NCBI GenBank assembly: GCA_031286975.1
Contig: JAITTM010000184.1
Span: forward strand, 1-15,462
DNA length: 15,462 bases
Origin: Coriobacteriales bacterium
Lineage (GTDB): Bacteria > Actinomycetota > Coriobacteriia > Coriobacteriales > UBA8131
Reading direction: 5' to 3'
Shown: piece by piece, positions 1 through 7,249 of the stretch
Position numbering within the stretch: position 1 is the stretch's first letter
How the letters are laid out: each line of letters begins with the position of its first letter
Made by a program: the position numbers and the translations under genes
Notes under the pieces: model-generated
The model's input: only the letters and a program-made list of their open reading frames with translations
The model's database searches: none
What the model was told of the DNA's origin: nothing

Positions 1-1316
1 AGACCGTACCCGTAAACGACCCCTTTGCAGAAGGTGCCTTTGCTGATACCACACCCAGCTACATGCAGGGTGTCTTTGCCACCGACTCAGAGGATGGCGC
101 GATAGCGGCATCTGCTATCAAGCATGACTCGCCGGTGGATACCAGCAAAGAGGGTGTCTACAAGGTTACCTACAACGTCACCGACTCCGACCATAACTAT
201 GTGGAAAAGGCCGGTATGGTTGCGGTGGGCGACTACATCATCATACCGGGCACCGAGTATATGCTCGCCGGCAAGTCGCCTATCCGTCTGAAACTCAGTG
301 ATGTTGCGACAGCCAATTCTGATTTGGAGAAAGCCGCCAGTATAACAGCCTGGAAGATATCTGATGCCAGCGCCGCTGCCGTCACCTTGAATCCAGCCCA
401 GCTGGATAACAAGGTGGGCACACAGACCATCCGCTTTGCCGTACAGGCAGAGCCTGGAACCTACCTCGATGTCACCTTCCTTATCGATGATGACCGTCTA
501 ACAGTGACCTACTACGCTAACGGCGCCACCTCAGGCAACCCGCCTGCCACTGGCCTGTATTCGGCAGGCGACAGTGTGGTCACGTCTGACCAGAGCAGTT
601 TGCGGCGCACCGGCTACACCTTTGGTGGTTGGTCGTTTACCGGCAACGGTGGCGCAGCCTATCAGGCTGGACAGCGCTTCAACATCTATGAGGACACCAG
701 GCTCTATGCGGTCTGGAATCCCATCCCCGTGGTGCAGCAGCCTACCATAATCCTGCAGCCGCCTAGTGTAATCACGCAGCAGCCTATCGTCATTCAGAGC
801 CCCACTAGCCCGGTGGCATCCACCGCAGCTATTCGCGAGATGCCGGTGCCTTATGAGGTTCAGATTCCGATTGGTACCCCAGAAGAAGAGGTAATCCCTG
901 AGCCAGTTGTCCCAGAGCGCGGCATCACAGGGTCGTGGAGTCTGGTCTCCCTGTTGCTCAGCATATTCGTTTTTGCTGCCTCAGCCATCCTTGCTTTTCT
1001 CAATCTACGTCGTCGCGATGAGGATGATGAGGAGGAGTACCTTGACGAGGATCAGCAAGCGCGTCCGGCTTACCTGCGGGCACTCTCGTATGTGACTGCG
1101 CTGCTTGCCCTGGTGCCTGGCATCCTGTTCTTTGCCCTCGACGACCTGTCAAAGTCGATGGTAGGAGTCAACGACAACACGATTCCCGTAGCAATCGCGT
1201 TCTCGATAATCTGTGTGCTCATCGCGATTTATGCCATTCTCAGCACGATGGCGAAGAGAAACACGGACGACTTCGATAACGAGTTTGCAACCGTTGGGGG
1301 AGAGTACCTCGACTAA
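1..1316 (+). CDS. Cell-surface protein, 3' part (Ig-like region, InlB_B repeat, membrane tail)
   Basis: The frame is open from base 3 with no stop and no convincing start, so the gene begins upstream and about 437 residues are visible. The first ~80 residues (ending near VEKAGMVAVGDY) resemble a cadherin/Ig-like bacterial surface domain. A Listeria-Bacteroides (InlB_B) repeat follows at about 505-720, recognised by TVTYYANGATSG, GYTFGGW and the closing LYAVWNP. Next comes a Pro/Gln/Ile-rich stalk (about 720-900), then a first hydrophobic segment (about 935-1005) followed by a very acidic patch, and two more hydrophobic segments (about 1075-1135 and 1180-1245). There is no LPXTG sortase signal, so anchoring would be by the membrane segments. 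This architecture is usual for adhesins and surface proteins of Coriobacteriia and Firmicutes. Ligand and role are unknown. It appears unrelated to the downstream cluster, from which a terminator separates it. Confidence 0.85.
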   Translation, partial: TVPVNDPFAEGAFADTTPSYMQGVFATDSEDGAIAASAIKHDSPVDTSKEGVYKVTYNVTDSDHNYVEKAGMVAVGDYIIIPGTEYMLAGKSPIRLKLSDVATANSDLEKAASITAWKISDASAAAVTLNPAQLDNKVGTQTIRFAVQAEPGTYLDVTFLIDDDRLTVTYYANGATSGNPPATGLYSAGDSVVTSDQSSLRRTGYTFGGWSFTGNGGAAYQAGQRFNIYEDTRLYAVWNPIPVVQQPTIILQPPSVITQQPIVIQSPTSPVASTAAIREMPVPYEVQIPIGTPEEEVIPEPVVPERGITGSWSLVSLLLSIFVFAASAILAFLNLRRRDEDDEEEYLDEDQQARPAYLRALSYVTALLALVPGILFFALDDLSKSMVGVNDNTIPVAIAFSIICVLIAIYAILSTMAKRNTDDFDNEFATVGGEYLD

Positions 1317-1338
1317 GCACGGTTCATAATCTTGAGAA

Positions 1339-1376
1339 ACAAGGCGCTATCATCGTTGATGGCGCCTTGTTTTATT
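1339..1376 (+). terminator. Intrinsic terminator of the surface-protein gene
   Basis: A 14-bp stem (ACAAGGCGCTATCA with TGATGGCGCCTTGT, one G-U pair) closes a TCGT tetraloop. Its last T begins a T-rich tail (TTTTATT). It starts 23 bases after the stop codon, which is the normal place for a factor-independent terminator. Confidence 0.9.
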
Positions 1377-1469
1377 CCCACGCACTTTGTTCGTAATCGG
1401 TGTCTCCCCCGATTGCCGTCATCGATGGTTCGCTCGCATAAGATCAGGGCTAAATTTTATGGCAATCAG

Positions 1470-1504
1470 AGGATATAACCTAAAAAGGATGAGCCTAAAA
1501 AGGA
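1470..1504 (+). promoter_or_regulatory. Candidate promoter with tandem 11-bp repeats
   Basis: AGGATATAAC at 1470-1479 contains a good -10 hexamer (TATAAC). No clear -35 is seen. Immediately downstream the sequence CCTAAAAAGGA occurs twice (1479-1489 and 1494-1504), 15 bp apart, where transcription would start; each copy is nearly symmetric (CCT-N4-AGG). The position suggests operator sites over the start point. The same AGGATATAAC recurs before the torD-like gene. The rest of the 1317-1586 gap holds the terminator and no gene that I can support. Assignment is by pattern only. Confidence 0.4.
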
Positions 1505-1586
1505 AGTTTCACCATCTTTTGAGTAAGCAATCGCAAAAAAGACAGGTAGGATTTTGACTATCGAATAAAAGGGAGAGGAATTCGTA

Positions 1587-2357
1587 ATGGGAGAAATTGA
1601 AGACGGCGCTGAAAATCTGTCAGCTGAAGCCGCGCCTGATGCACAAACTAAAACACCACTGACCTTCGAGCAAAAAGTCGACCATGTCGCACACCTGTTG
1701 CTTGCCAACACCCTCAATCGTCCGACGCTTTATAGGATACTTGGCATCACGGCGCAGGGGGCGGTGCCCCTGTTCGACCTGGAGGATCAGATCCAGAAGC
1801 TGCCCGAGTTCACAACGGCGACTCAGCCACCCTACTACCTCATCGAATGGCTGGTCGATGCCGAGGCGCTCCGCTTCATCGAGGTCGATGCCACCGGTGC
1901 CCCCATCACAGACGAGCAGCGCGAGGGCAAAACCGCCGACGAGATAGACGACCTGATCGATGACATGATCATCGAGATCACCGATGTGGGTCGCGAGGTG
2001 GCGGCGATCTTCGATCCTCGGGATCGACTTGCGACTTTGCTTCAAGATAAGCCCGTGCGCTATGACACCTATGTCGAGGTGCTGGAATTTCTCACCCAAA
2101 AGCATAGCTACAATCAGATAGACAGTCTCTTGCGGGGGCGCCCGATATTGTTCGATGGTCGTGACCCTGGCGACCCCCCTATGCAACCAAGTGTGTTTGT
2201 CGACAAGCTGGCGGCCGCTGGTGCCATCGTGTTTGATGAAGGTTGGATCATCACTCCGGAGGGGCGCGCGCTTTTGCAGGACGCCAAAAAGCCTGAACGA
2301 GTTAATCTGTGCTCAACGTCTTTAAAAGACGAGCAGATAGGGCAAGAACACGAATGA
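1587..2357 (+). CDS. Unrecognised 256-aa protein, probable duplicated winged-helix domains
   Basis: I do not recognise this family. The ATG at 1587 follows a purine-rich Shine-Dalgarno (GGGAGAGG, 1571-1578) at 8-base spacing. After an acidic, Ala-rich N-terminus (about 25 residues) come two units of similar plan. Each has helices, then a hydrophobic helix (YLIEWLVDAEALRFIE; VFVDKLAAAGAIVFDE), then a short strand and a conserved-looking ending (ITDVGREVAAIF; ITPEGRALL), as in the recognition helix and wing of winged-helix proteins. Between them lies a strongly acidic stretch (DEIDDLIDDMIIEI). There is no signal peptide, membrane segment or cysteine cluster. It lies 187 bp before the molybdoenzyme gene on the same strand with no terminator between. 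Possible roles are a regulator of the cluster or a cytoplasmic maturation partner; both are inference. Confidence 0.75.
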   Translation: MGEIEDGAENLSAEAAPDAQTKTPLTFEQKVDHVAHLLLANTLNRPTLYRILGITAQGAVPLFDLEDQIQKLPEFTTATQPPYYLIEWLVDAEALRFIEVDATGAPITDEQREGKTADEIDDLIDDMIIEITDVGREVAAIFDPRDRLATLLQDKPVRYDTYVEVLEFLTQKHSYNQIDSLLRGRPILFDGRDPGDPPMQPSVFVDKLAAAGAIVFDEGWIITPEGRALLQDAKKPERVNLCSTSLKDEQIGQEHE

Positions 2358-2459
2358 GAACAAAGGATTTTATGCGGCAAAGAGAGGAGGATCGGGAGAG
2401 AGGTACTCCAGGGCGAACCAGCCTAATGGGGGAGTGTGTCAGGTGGGTTCCACAAAATA

Positions 2460-2491
2460 CCCTCGGTTCGAAGGATTAGATTAGCTGAGGG
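2460..2491 (+). promoter_or_regulatory. Imperfect inverted repeat upstream of the molybdoenzyme gene
   Basis: CCCTCGG (2460-2466) and CTGAGGG (2485-2491) form an inverted repeat with one mismatch and an 18-bp spacer, 54 bp before the ATG at 2545. Such spaced half-sites are typical of dimeric regulators, but could also form an RNA hairpin in the leader. No convincing -10/-35 pair is visible in the 2358-2544 gap. The gene itself has a good Shine-Dalgarno (AAGGAG) just before 2540. Confidence 0.3.
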
Positions 2492-2544
2492 CGACAGTTG
2501 GGCGATCCACAGGGAACGACAAGTAGCAAGAAAAGGAGTGAGAT

Positions 2545-5500
2545 ATGAAACAAGCTACAATGAGTCGCCGCACGTTTGTGAAATCTGCGGCAATCGCTGG
2601 TGCTGCGTTAACCGTGAGCTCTGCGCTTACCGGTTGCTTCGAGCAGACCACGCCATCAGATGATGGAGGATCAAAATCGCAGGTCGAAATGTACGTTTCG
2701 ATCTGCCACGGTTGTATCCAGGCATGTCCTTGCAAGGTGTATCTGGAGGACGGCGTGGTGGTCAAGATCGAGGGACATCCCGACGCCCCAACAAGCCAGG
2801 GTTCTCTCTGCATGAAGGGTCTTAACCAGATTCATACGTGCTACAGCCCTCGTCGTGTGCTGTATCCGCTTAAGCGCACGGGTGCGCGCGGAGCGAATAC
2901 CGCCGCTTGGGAGCGCATCTCCTGGGATGAGGCCGTGCAACTCGCCGCCTCGAAGATCGCGGAGACCATCGAGATGTATGGCACCTACTCGTTCTTCTGC
3001 TCGGTTGGCGGCGGCGGCGCCTACAGCTTCATGCAGGCTATGACCACCCCTATGGCACTCGGTTCACCCACGGTATTCGAGCCTGGTTGCGCGCAGTGCT
3101 ATCTGCCCCGTATCGCCATCGCCGGCTATATGTACAACGGTGCCGACCAGTCCATCGCCGACTGCGCTGTGCTTGAGCCCTTTAAGGGCCTTGCGCCGCT
3201 TGAGGCCGATAAAGGCGTTACGCAGGACACGAAGGTACTCGTGCTCTGGGCCGCCCAGCCGTCCGTCTCACAGACCGCCCAGTCAGGGCGCGCCATGGCA
3301 GAGCTGCGCGCGCGTGGTTGCAAGACCATCGTTGTTGACCCGAACTTCTCCCCGGACGCTGTTAAGGCGACCATCCATCTTCCCGTCCGTCCTGGTGCCG
3401 ACGATGCCCTTATCTTGGCATGGTATCGCATCATCCTCGACGAGAAGCTCTATGACGAGGAGTTCACCAAGTTCTACACCAACATGCCCTTCCTTATCAA
3501 CCCCGAGACCAAGCTGCCCTGGCTTGCCACGGATATCCTCCCCGACTACGAGTCCACCACCCCGGACGACACGCCGGACTATCTCTGCGTTGACGAGGAT
3601 ACCGGTAAGCTTACTGTGTTGCCCTTTGGTGACCCTGCAGTGCTCAAGACCTTTGTCAACCCGCAGGTGCTTGCGTCTATCGAGGTCAACGGTGTGCTCT
3701 CCAAGACCGCCGGCCAGATCTACCGCGATGAGGCCGAGCCCTGGACACTGGAGAAGGCCGAGGAGTTCTGCTGGGTGCCCAAGGATCGCATCCGTGCCGC
3801 CATCGACCTGTATGCCAGTGCAGAAGTCGCCGGTATCGCCAATGGTGTGGCATCCGACATGGAGGAGACCGCCTCTCAGGTACCGCTTGGTCTGTGCGGT
3901 CTCGATATGATCATGGGCTACGTTAACAAGCCCGGCGCGACCCTGACGCAAAACGGCCCGCTGCCCGCTGATGGCGAAGCCCCCCGCCCAACCCGTTTCT
4001 GGAATGGTTTTGGTGGCATGTTTGGTCAGATGTACGGCATCGGCTACGAGGTTGGTGCTACCAAGGAGGCCAACGAGGCTCGCATCGCCGCGATTCCTGA
4101 GGTCTGGGATCCCTCCATGGAGAGTGCGCCCTTCCGGACACAGGCGACCCTGTATGCGATGAACCAGCTGCTGATTGACCGCCTTGGCATGAAGAACCAC
4201 AAGGGTCTTTACGAGTGGTGCCACAGCCACATCCCCACCGTGCGTGAGGCCATCGAGACCGGCGAGCCCTTCAAGCCGCGCGTCTGGTTTGATATGTCCG
4301 GCAACAAGTTCGTCGTGCTGGGCAGCGCAGGTGCCTGGTACAACGCCATCATGAACGACGGCGTAGACTTCATCATCTGCCAGTATCCGATGATCACCTC
4401 CTTCCAGATCGAGGTCGCCGACCTCATCTTCCCGCTGGAAGAGTGGCTTGAGGCTACTGGCGCGTCCGAGTTCGGTCAGCTCAACTACGCCTTCCCCTCC
4501 CCAGGTGTCATCCATCTTGGCGAGACGGTGCCCAACTCCGTTCCACCCAAGCGTGTTATCGATGCTGCGTCCGCCCTTCTCAACGAGAAGCTTGACACCA
4601 TCACCTTTGGCGCCACGGGCAAGTCGATGACGGAGATGGGCTTGCAGTTCCCGCTCGGCCTAGGCGTTATGGGCGGCAACGATAGCGAAGATGCCATATG
4701 GGCAACCCAGATCGAACGGTTTGGTCCAGTTGTCGGTATTGCAGCAGACGCCACGGCGGCGGAGTACCTTGCCGCGGCCAAGAACCGTGACGATGCCTAC
4801 ATCGTCACACCGCCCGATCAGTATTGGACCTATGGACAGCACCTCGTCACGGCAGCAGACGGTCTGCCCGTGGGCTTTGGCACCGAATCACGCAAGTGCG
4901 AGGTCTACTGCACGCTCCTTCTCAAGATGGGCCGCAATGGCTTCCCCTATTGCTATCCGCGTGAGCAGGCCCCCATCGATCCGCGCGTGGGCACCTTTGG
5001 TGGCGACTACTCGCCCATCTGCAACGTACCGCAGCAGAAGGAAGCACCTGATGTTGCCAATGCCGGCAGCTTCACCGCTGGCTTCGATCCCGAGTTCCCG
5101 CTGGCGATGACCTCTGGGCGCGTGTACTACTTCCACCACGGAACCATGCGTCACTCGGCGTATGCCCGCGAGCTCTGCCCCGTTGCCCCCGTACGCATCA
5201 ATCCCAAGACCGCTGCCGAGTATGGCATCGCGGATGGCGACTGGGTCGAGATCTCCTCGCGCCGCACCCAAGGTGAGGCCTATGACCACACCAAGGTCAC
5301 CGGCACCGAGCTCTCATACTCCGGCACCAGGGAGCAGAACACCAAGACAGCTGAGCCTATCCGCACCATCGCCTACGTGGCCGAGGTCGTGGCTCCCAAC
5401 GTGCTGTGGATGGAGCGCTTCTGGAATCCGGAGTGCTTCGACTCATCACAGGGCACCAAGACCGGTGGTTGGCAGGAGTGCAACGTCAATGTCATCACCA

Positions 5501-5739
5501 ACGCGGTTGACCCGAACTTCAACGAGGTCTTTGGCTCCTACACCAATCGCGGCTTCCAGGTCAACATCAAGAAGTCGACAAAGCCCGATAACATCTGGTT
5601 CGATCCCAAGGATTTCACACCGTTCCTGCCCACTACTACCAATGAATATGCGCCCGATGATATCGGCGTAGCAATCAGCAACACGGCGCTCAATACGCCC
5701 ACCGTTGTCTTTCCAGCCCCCGCGGGAGGTGGTCAATAA
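2545..5739 (+). CDS. Tat-exported molybdopterin oxidoreductase, catalytic subunit (DMSO reductase family, catechol dehydroxylase-like)
   Basis: 1064 residues. The N-terminus carries a twin-arginine signal (SRRTFVKSAAIAG, residues 7-19) ending in a lipobox-like LTGC (C31). A [4Fe-4S] site follows as C54-x2-C57-x3-C61-x27-C89. Then come the molybdopterin oxidoreductase domains: the sequence around C182/C185 (PGCAQCYLPR) lies where the Mo-ligating residue is found in relatives, PGADDAL follows near the first pterin-binding region, and ADLIFPLEEWLEATGASE is a family-typical motif. The C-terminal region (from about residue 850) is a molybdopterin-dinucleotide binding domain. Length and layout resemble Eggerthella/Gordonibacter catechol dehydroxylases and the transhydroxylase group more than the shorter classical DMSO reductases (about 800). 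It would act outside the membrane, fed by the downstream ferredoxins. Substrate is unknown; the catechol assignment is inference. Its stop overlaps the next start (TAATG). Confidence 0.93.
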   Translation: MKQATMSRRTFVKSAAIAGAALTVSSALTGCFEQTTPSDDGGSKSQVEMYVSICHGCIQACPCKVYLEDGVVVKIEGHPDAPTSQGSLCMKGLNQIHTCYSPRRVLYPLKRTGARGANTAAWERISWDEAVQLAASKIAETIEMYGTYSFFCSVGGGGAYSFMQAMTTPMALGSPTVFEPGCAQCYLPRIAIAGYMYNGADQSIADCAVLEPFKGLAPLEADKGVTQDTKVLVLWAAQPSVSQTAQSGRAMAELRARGCKTIVVDPNFSPDAVKATIHLPVRPGADDALILAWYRIILDEKLYDEEFTKFYTNMPFLINPETKLPWLATDILPDYESTTPDDTPDYLCVDEDTGKLTVLPFGDPAVLKTFVNPQVLASIEVNGVLSKTAGQIYRDEAEPWTLEKAEEFCWVPKDRIRAAIDLYASAEVAGIANGVASDMEETASQVPLGLCGLDMIMGYVNKPGATLTQNGPLPADGEAPRPTRFWNGFGGMFGQMYGIGYEVGATKEANEARIAAIPEVWDPSMESAPFRTQATLYAMNQLLIDRLGMKNHKGLYEWCHSHIPTVREAIETGEPFKPRVWFDMSGNKFVVLGSAGAWYNAIMNDGVDFIICQYPMITSFQIEVADLIFPLEEWLEATGASEFGQLNYAFPSPGVIHLGETVPNSVPPKRVIDAASALLNEKLDTITFGATGKSMTEMGLQFPLGLGVMGGNDSEDAIWATQIERFGPVVGIAADATAAEYLAAAKNRDDAYIVTPPDQYWTYGQHLVTAADGLPVGFGTESRKCEVYCTLLLKMGRNGFPYCYPREQAPIDPRVGTFGGDYSPICNVPQQKEAPDVANAGSFTAGFDPEFPLAMTSGRVYYFHHGTMRHSAYARELCPVAPVRINPKTAAEYGIADGDWVEISSRRTQGEAYDHTKVTGTELSYSGTREQNTKTAEPIRTIAYVAEVVAPNVLWMERFWNPECFDSSQGTKTGGWQECNVNVITNAVDPNFNEVFGSYTNRGFQVNIKKSTKPDNIWFDPKDFTPFLPTTTNEYAPDDIGVAISNTALNTPTVVFPAPAGGGQ

Positions 5740-6398
5740 TGCCTAAGAGAACTCTGGTCATCGATCTTGATCGTTGTTCCGGTTGCGACTCCTGTGTGTT
5801 AGCCTGCAAGTTCTAGAACAACGTAGCACTTGGTAATTACTGGAACGTCGTGCAGCCCGTCGGCCCTGCCGGCACGCATCCCGACATCGAGATGTACTGG
5901 CTGCCCCTGCAGTGCCAACAGTGCGAGAATTCGCCCTGCGTCGCCGTGTGCCCCACGGGTGCGTCCTATCGCGATCCTGACAACAACGTCGTCCTGATCA
6001 ACAAGGAGGAGTGCATCGGCTGCAAGACCTGCCTGGGTGCTTGTCCGTGGAGCGACCCCGACGGTGCCAAGAAGCCCAGCGTGCGCTGGTTCAACGCAGA
6101 AGAGAAGGTTGTGGAGAAGTGCACGCTTTGCAACCACCTCACCGCAACGAGCGATGGCGTCGAGAACACACACGACACCACCGACTCCGCGCATGCTGTG
6201 CCGCCCTGCGTGCACAATTGTTCCTGCAAGGCTCGTCACTATGGTGACCTGGACGACCCCAACTCAGACGCCAGCAAGCTTATCGCTCAGGCGGAGGCGG
6301 ACGGTCGCAAGGTCTGTGCGCTCGAAGGCGAGGGCGCAACACCGGTGGCTCGCTACATCCTCTCAGAAGAGATCGCTGCTTGGAGAGGCTTGGGTTAG
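5739..6398 (+). pseudogene. DmsB-type four-cluster [4Fe-4S] electron-transfer subunit, interrupted by in-frame TAG at codon 26
   Basis: The ATG at 5739 overlaps the previous stop and has a strong Shine-Dalgarno (GGAGGT, 5725-5730, spacing 8), so this start is secure. The reading frame spans 219 codons, the usual size for DmsB/PsrB-type subunits, and has one internal stop, TAG at 5814-5816. All sixteen cluster cysteines are intact: C13-C16-C19-C23 before the stop; C59-C62-C67-C71, C92-C95-C98-C102 and C128-C131-C157-C161 after it. The protein would wire the NapG-like ferredoxin to the catalytic subunit. In many relatives the residue is Glu (pattern CKxEN), so GAG to TAG is a one-base change. 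Reinitiation at GTG 5850 would lose cluster I and has no Shine-Dalgarno. It is either a fresh pseudogene, a base-call error or a suppressed codon; I cannot tell which. Confidence 0.85.
5814..5816 (+). other. In-frame amber codon in the ferredoxin subunit
   Basis: The codons around it read Lys-Phe-TAG-Asn-Asn, three residues after the last cysteine of cluster I. The TAG lies in the middle of a perfect 10-bp palindrome, GTTCTAGAAC (5810-5819). The frame continues without another stop to the TAG at 6396-6398. Other genes in the window end in TAA, TGA and TAG, so TAG also serves as an ordinary terminator here. Confidence 0.95.
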
Positions 6399-6461
6399 TT
6401 ACGTAGTGCCCAGCGGTTTGTTGCAGCTTTGTTTGTCTTGCAACAGCGCTGCTGGTTAAGT

Positions 6462-6495
6462 CTGTGGTGGCGGAGCGCCCGCTCCGCCACCACAG
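6462..6495 (+). other. Perfect 15-bp stem-loop between the two halves of the cluster
   Basis: CTGTGGTGGCGGAGC (6462-6476) pairs perfectly with its complement at 6481-6495 around a GCCC loop. It lies 64 bases after the ferredoxin-subunit stop and 80 before the torD-like start. No T-run follows (GGCCTGAAAT), so it is not a standard intrinsic terminator. It could protect the 3' end of the upstream message, attenuate transcription or be a partial terminator that lowers expression of the maturation and electron-input genes. Confidence 0.65.
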
Positions 6496-6514
6496 GGCCT
6501 GAAATCTCAGTGAT

Positions 6515-6524
6515 AGGATATAAC
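6515..6524 (+). promoter_or_regulatory. Candidate internal promoter, -10 element
   Basis: AGGATATAAC, identical over ten bases to 1470-1479 upstream of the first gene of the cluster. It contains the -10 hexamer TATAAC 51 bases before the torD-like start. Upstream, both copies also share a GGGC followed by an A-rich patch, but no canonical -35. A promoter here would let torD and the two ferredoxin genes be made independently of the strong hairpin just before it. Confidence 0.35.
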
Positions 6525-6574
6525 AGAGCGCATCCCAAAAACAGGGGTCATCCGAAGAAATAACCATCGCCGAT

Positions 6575-7249
6575 GTGCTGGTCAATCGAGCAGCCATCTA
6601 TCGGATGCTTTCACGCATATACTTTAAGCCGCTGAGTGAAGAGGAGGTCGAGACCTTTGCCGCAATGGATTTTATCTCCCTTGCCGCGGATTTTGAGGGC
6701 GACGACCTGCTGGCTGAGGGCTTTAACGACATGGGGCGAGCCCTCAAGCGGCGCAATACCGGCACCCGGCAACAGCTTTCCACCGATTACACCATGTGCT
6801 TTGACGGCATCGACGCGATAGGTGAAGAGGTCGCGGTTCCCTATGCCAGCGTATTTTTGGGTGAATTCGCCTTGATGAACCAGGAGCCCTACCATAAGGT
6901 CTATAAGCTCTATCGCTCCGAGTCCGTCAAGCTCAAGGATTCTCTCAGGCTGCCCGACGACCATATCAGTTTTGAGCTTGAGTTCCTTGCCCTGCTCTCA
7001 GACCGTGCCGCCGCGGCGCTTAAAAACGATGAGCACGCCGAGGTTATCCGCAATTTTGAGTTGTCGCGTGAATTCATCAACGAGCACATCCTGAGCTGGT
7101 TTGACCTGCTTGCCGAGCGCGCCGAGAAGCTGCTCAAAACCCGCTTCTATCGGGGTGCCCTCAAGGTGACCAAGGGCTATCTGGAGCTTGATCTGCAAAC
7201 GATCGCAGACCTTATCGAGGCTTATTCCGATGAATGCACCAATGAATGA
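6575..7249 (+). CDS. TorD-like molybdoenzyme maturation chaperone
   Basis: 224 residues, mostly helical, of the TorD/DmsD/NarJ family. These cytoplasmic chaperones bind the Tat signal of a molybdoenzyme and hold it until the cofactor is inserted. Family features seen: NRAAIYRMLSRIYFKPL near the N-terminus, VPYASVFLG and PYHKVYKLYRSE in the middle, and the typical LPDDHISFELEFLALL. The obvious client is the catalytic subunit of this cluster. The start is uncertain. GTG at 6575 is the only in-frame common start after the stop at 6521, but has no close Shine-Dalgarno. An ATA codon at 6560 (reading ITIADVL) lies 12 bases after AGGGG (6543-6547) and may be the true or a former start. The 3' end overlaps the next gene by 20 bases, showing tight co-translation. 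Confidence 0.9.
   Translation: MLVNRAAIYRMLSRIYFKPLSEEEVETFAAMDFISLAADFEGDDLLAEGFNDMGRALKRRNTGTRQQLSTDYTMCFDGIDAIGEEVAVPYASVFLGEFALMNQEPYHKVYKLYRSESVKLKDSLRLPDDHISFELEFLALLSDRAAAALKNDEHAEVIRNFELSREFINEHILSWFDLLAERAEKLLKTRFYRGALKVTKGYLELDLQTIADLIEAYSDECTNE

Noticed and set aside
2311-2334. Small hairpin (CGTCTT-TAA-AAGACG) near the end of the 256-aa gene
   Set aside because: It is inside the coding sequence, has only a 6-bp stem and no T-run, so it is not supported as a terminator.
2455-2495. GGTTCGA near 2464, resembling a tRNA T-loop
   Set aside because: No acceptor, D-arm or anticodon stems can be paired around it.
3283-4515. 410-codon minus-strand open frame
   Set aside because: It lies wholly opposite the molybdoenzyme gene, in a high-GC region where antisense frames stay open by codon bias; the opposite strand has clear family motifs.
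5850-6398. Shortened ferredoxin subunit starting at GTG 5850
   Set aside because: It would lack the first cluster, has no Shine-Dalgarno, and the frame upstream clearly continues to a well-placed ATG at 5739.
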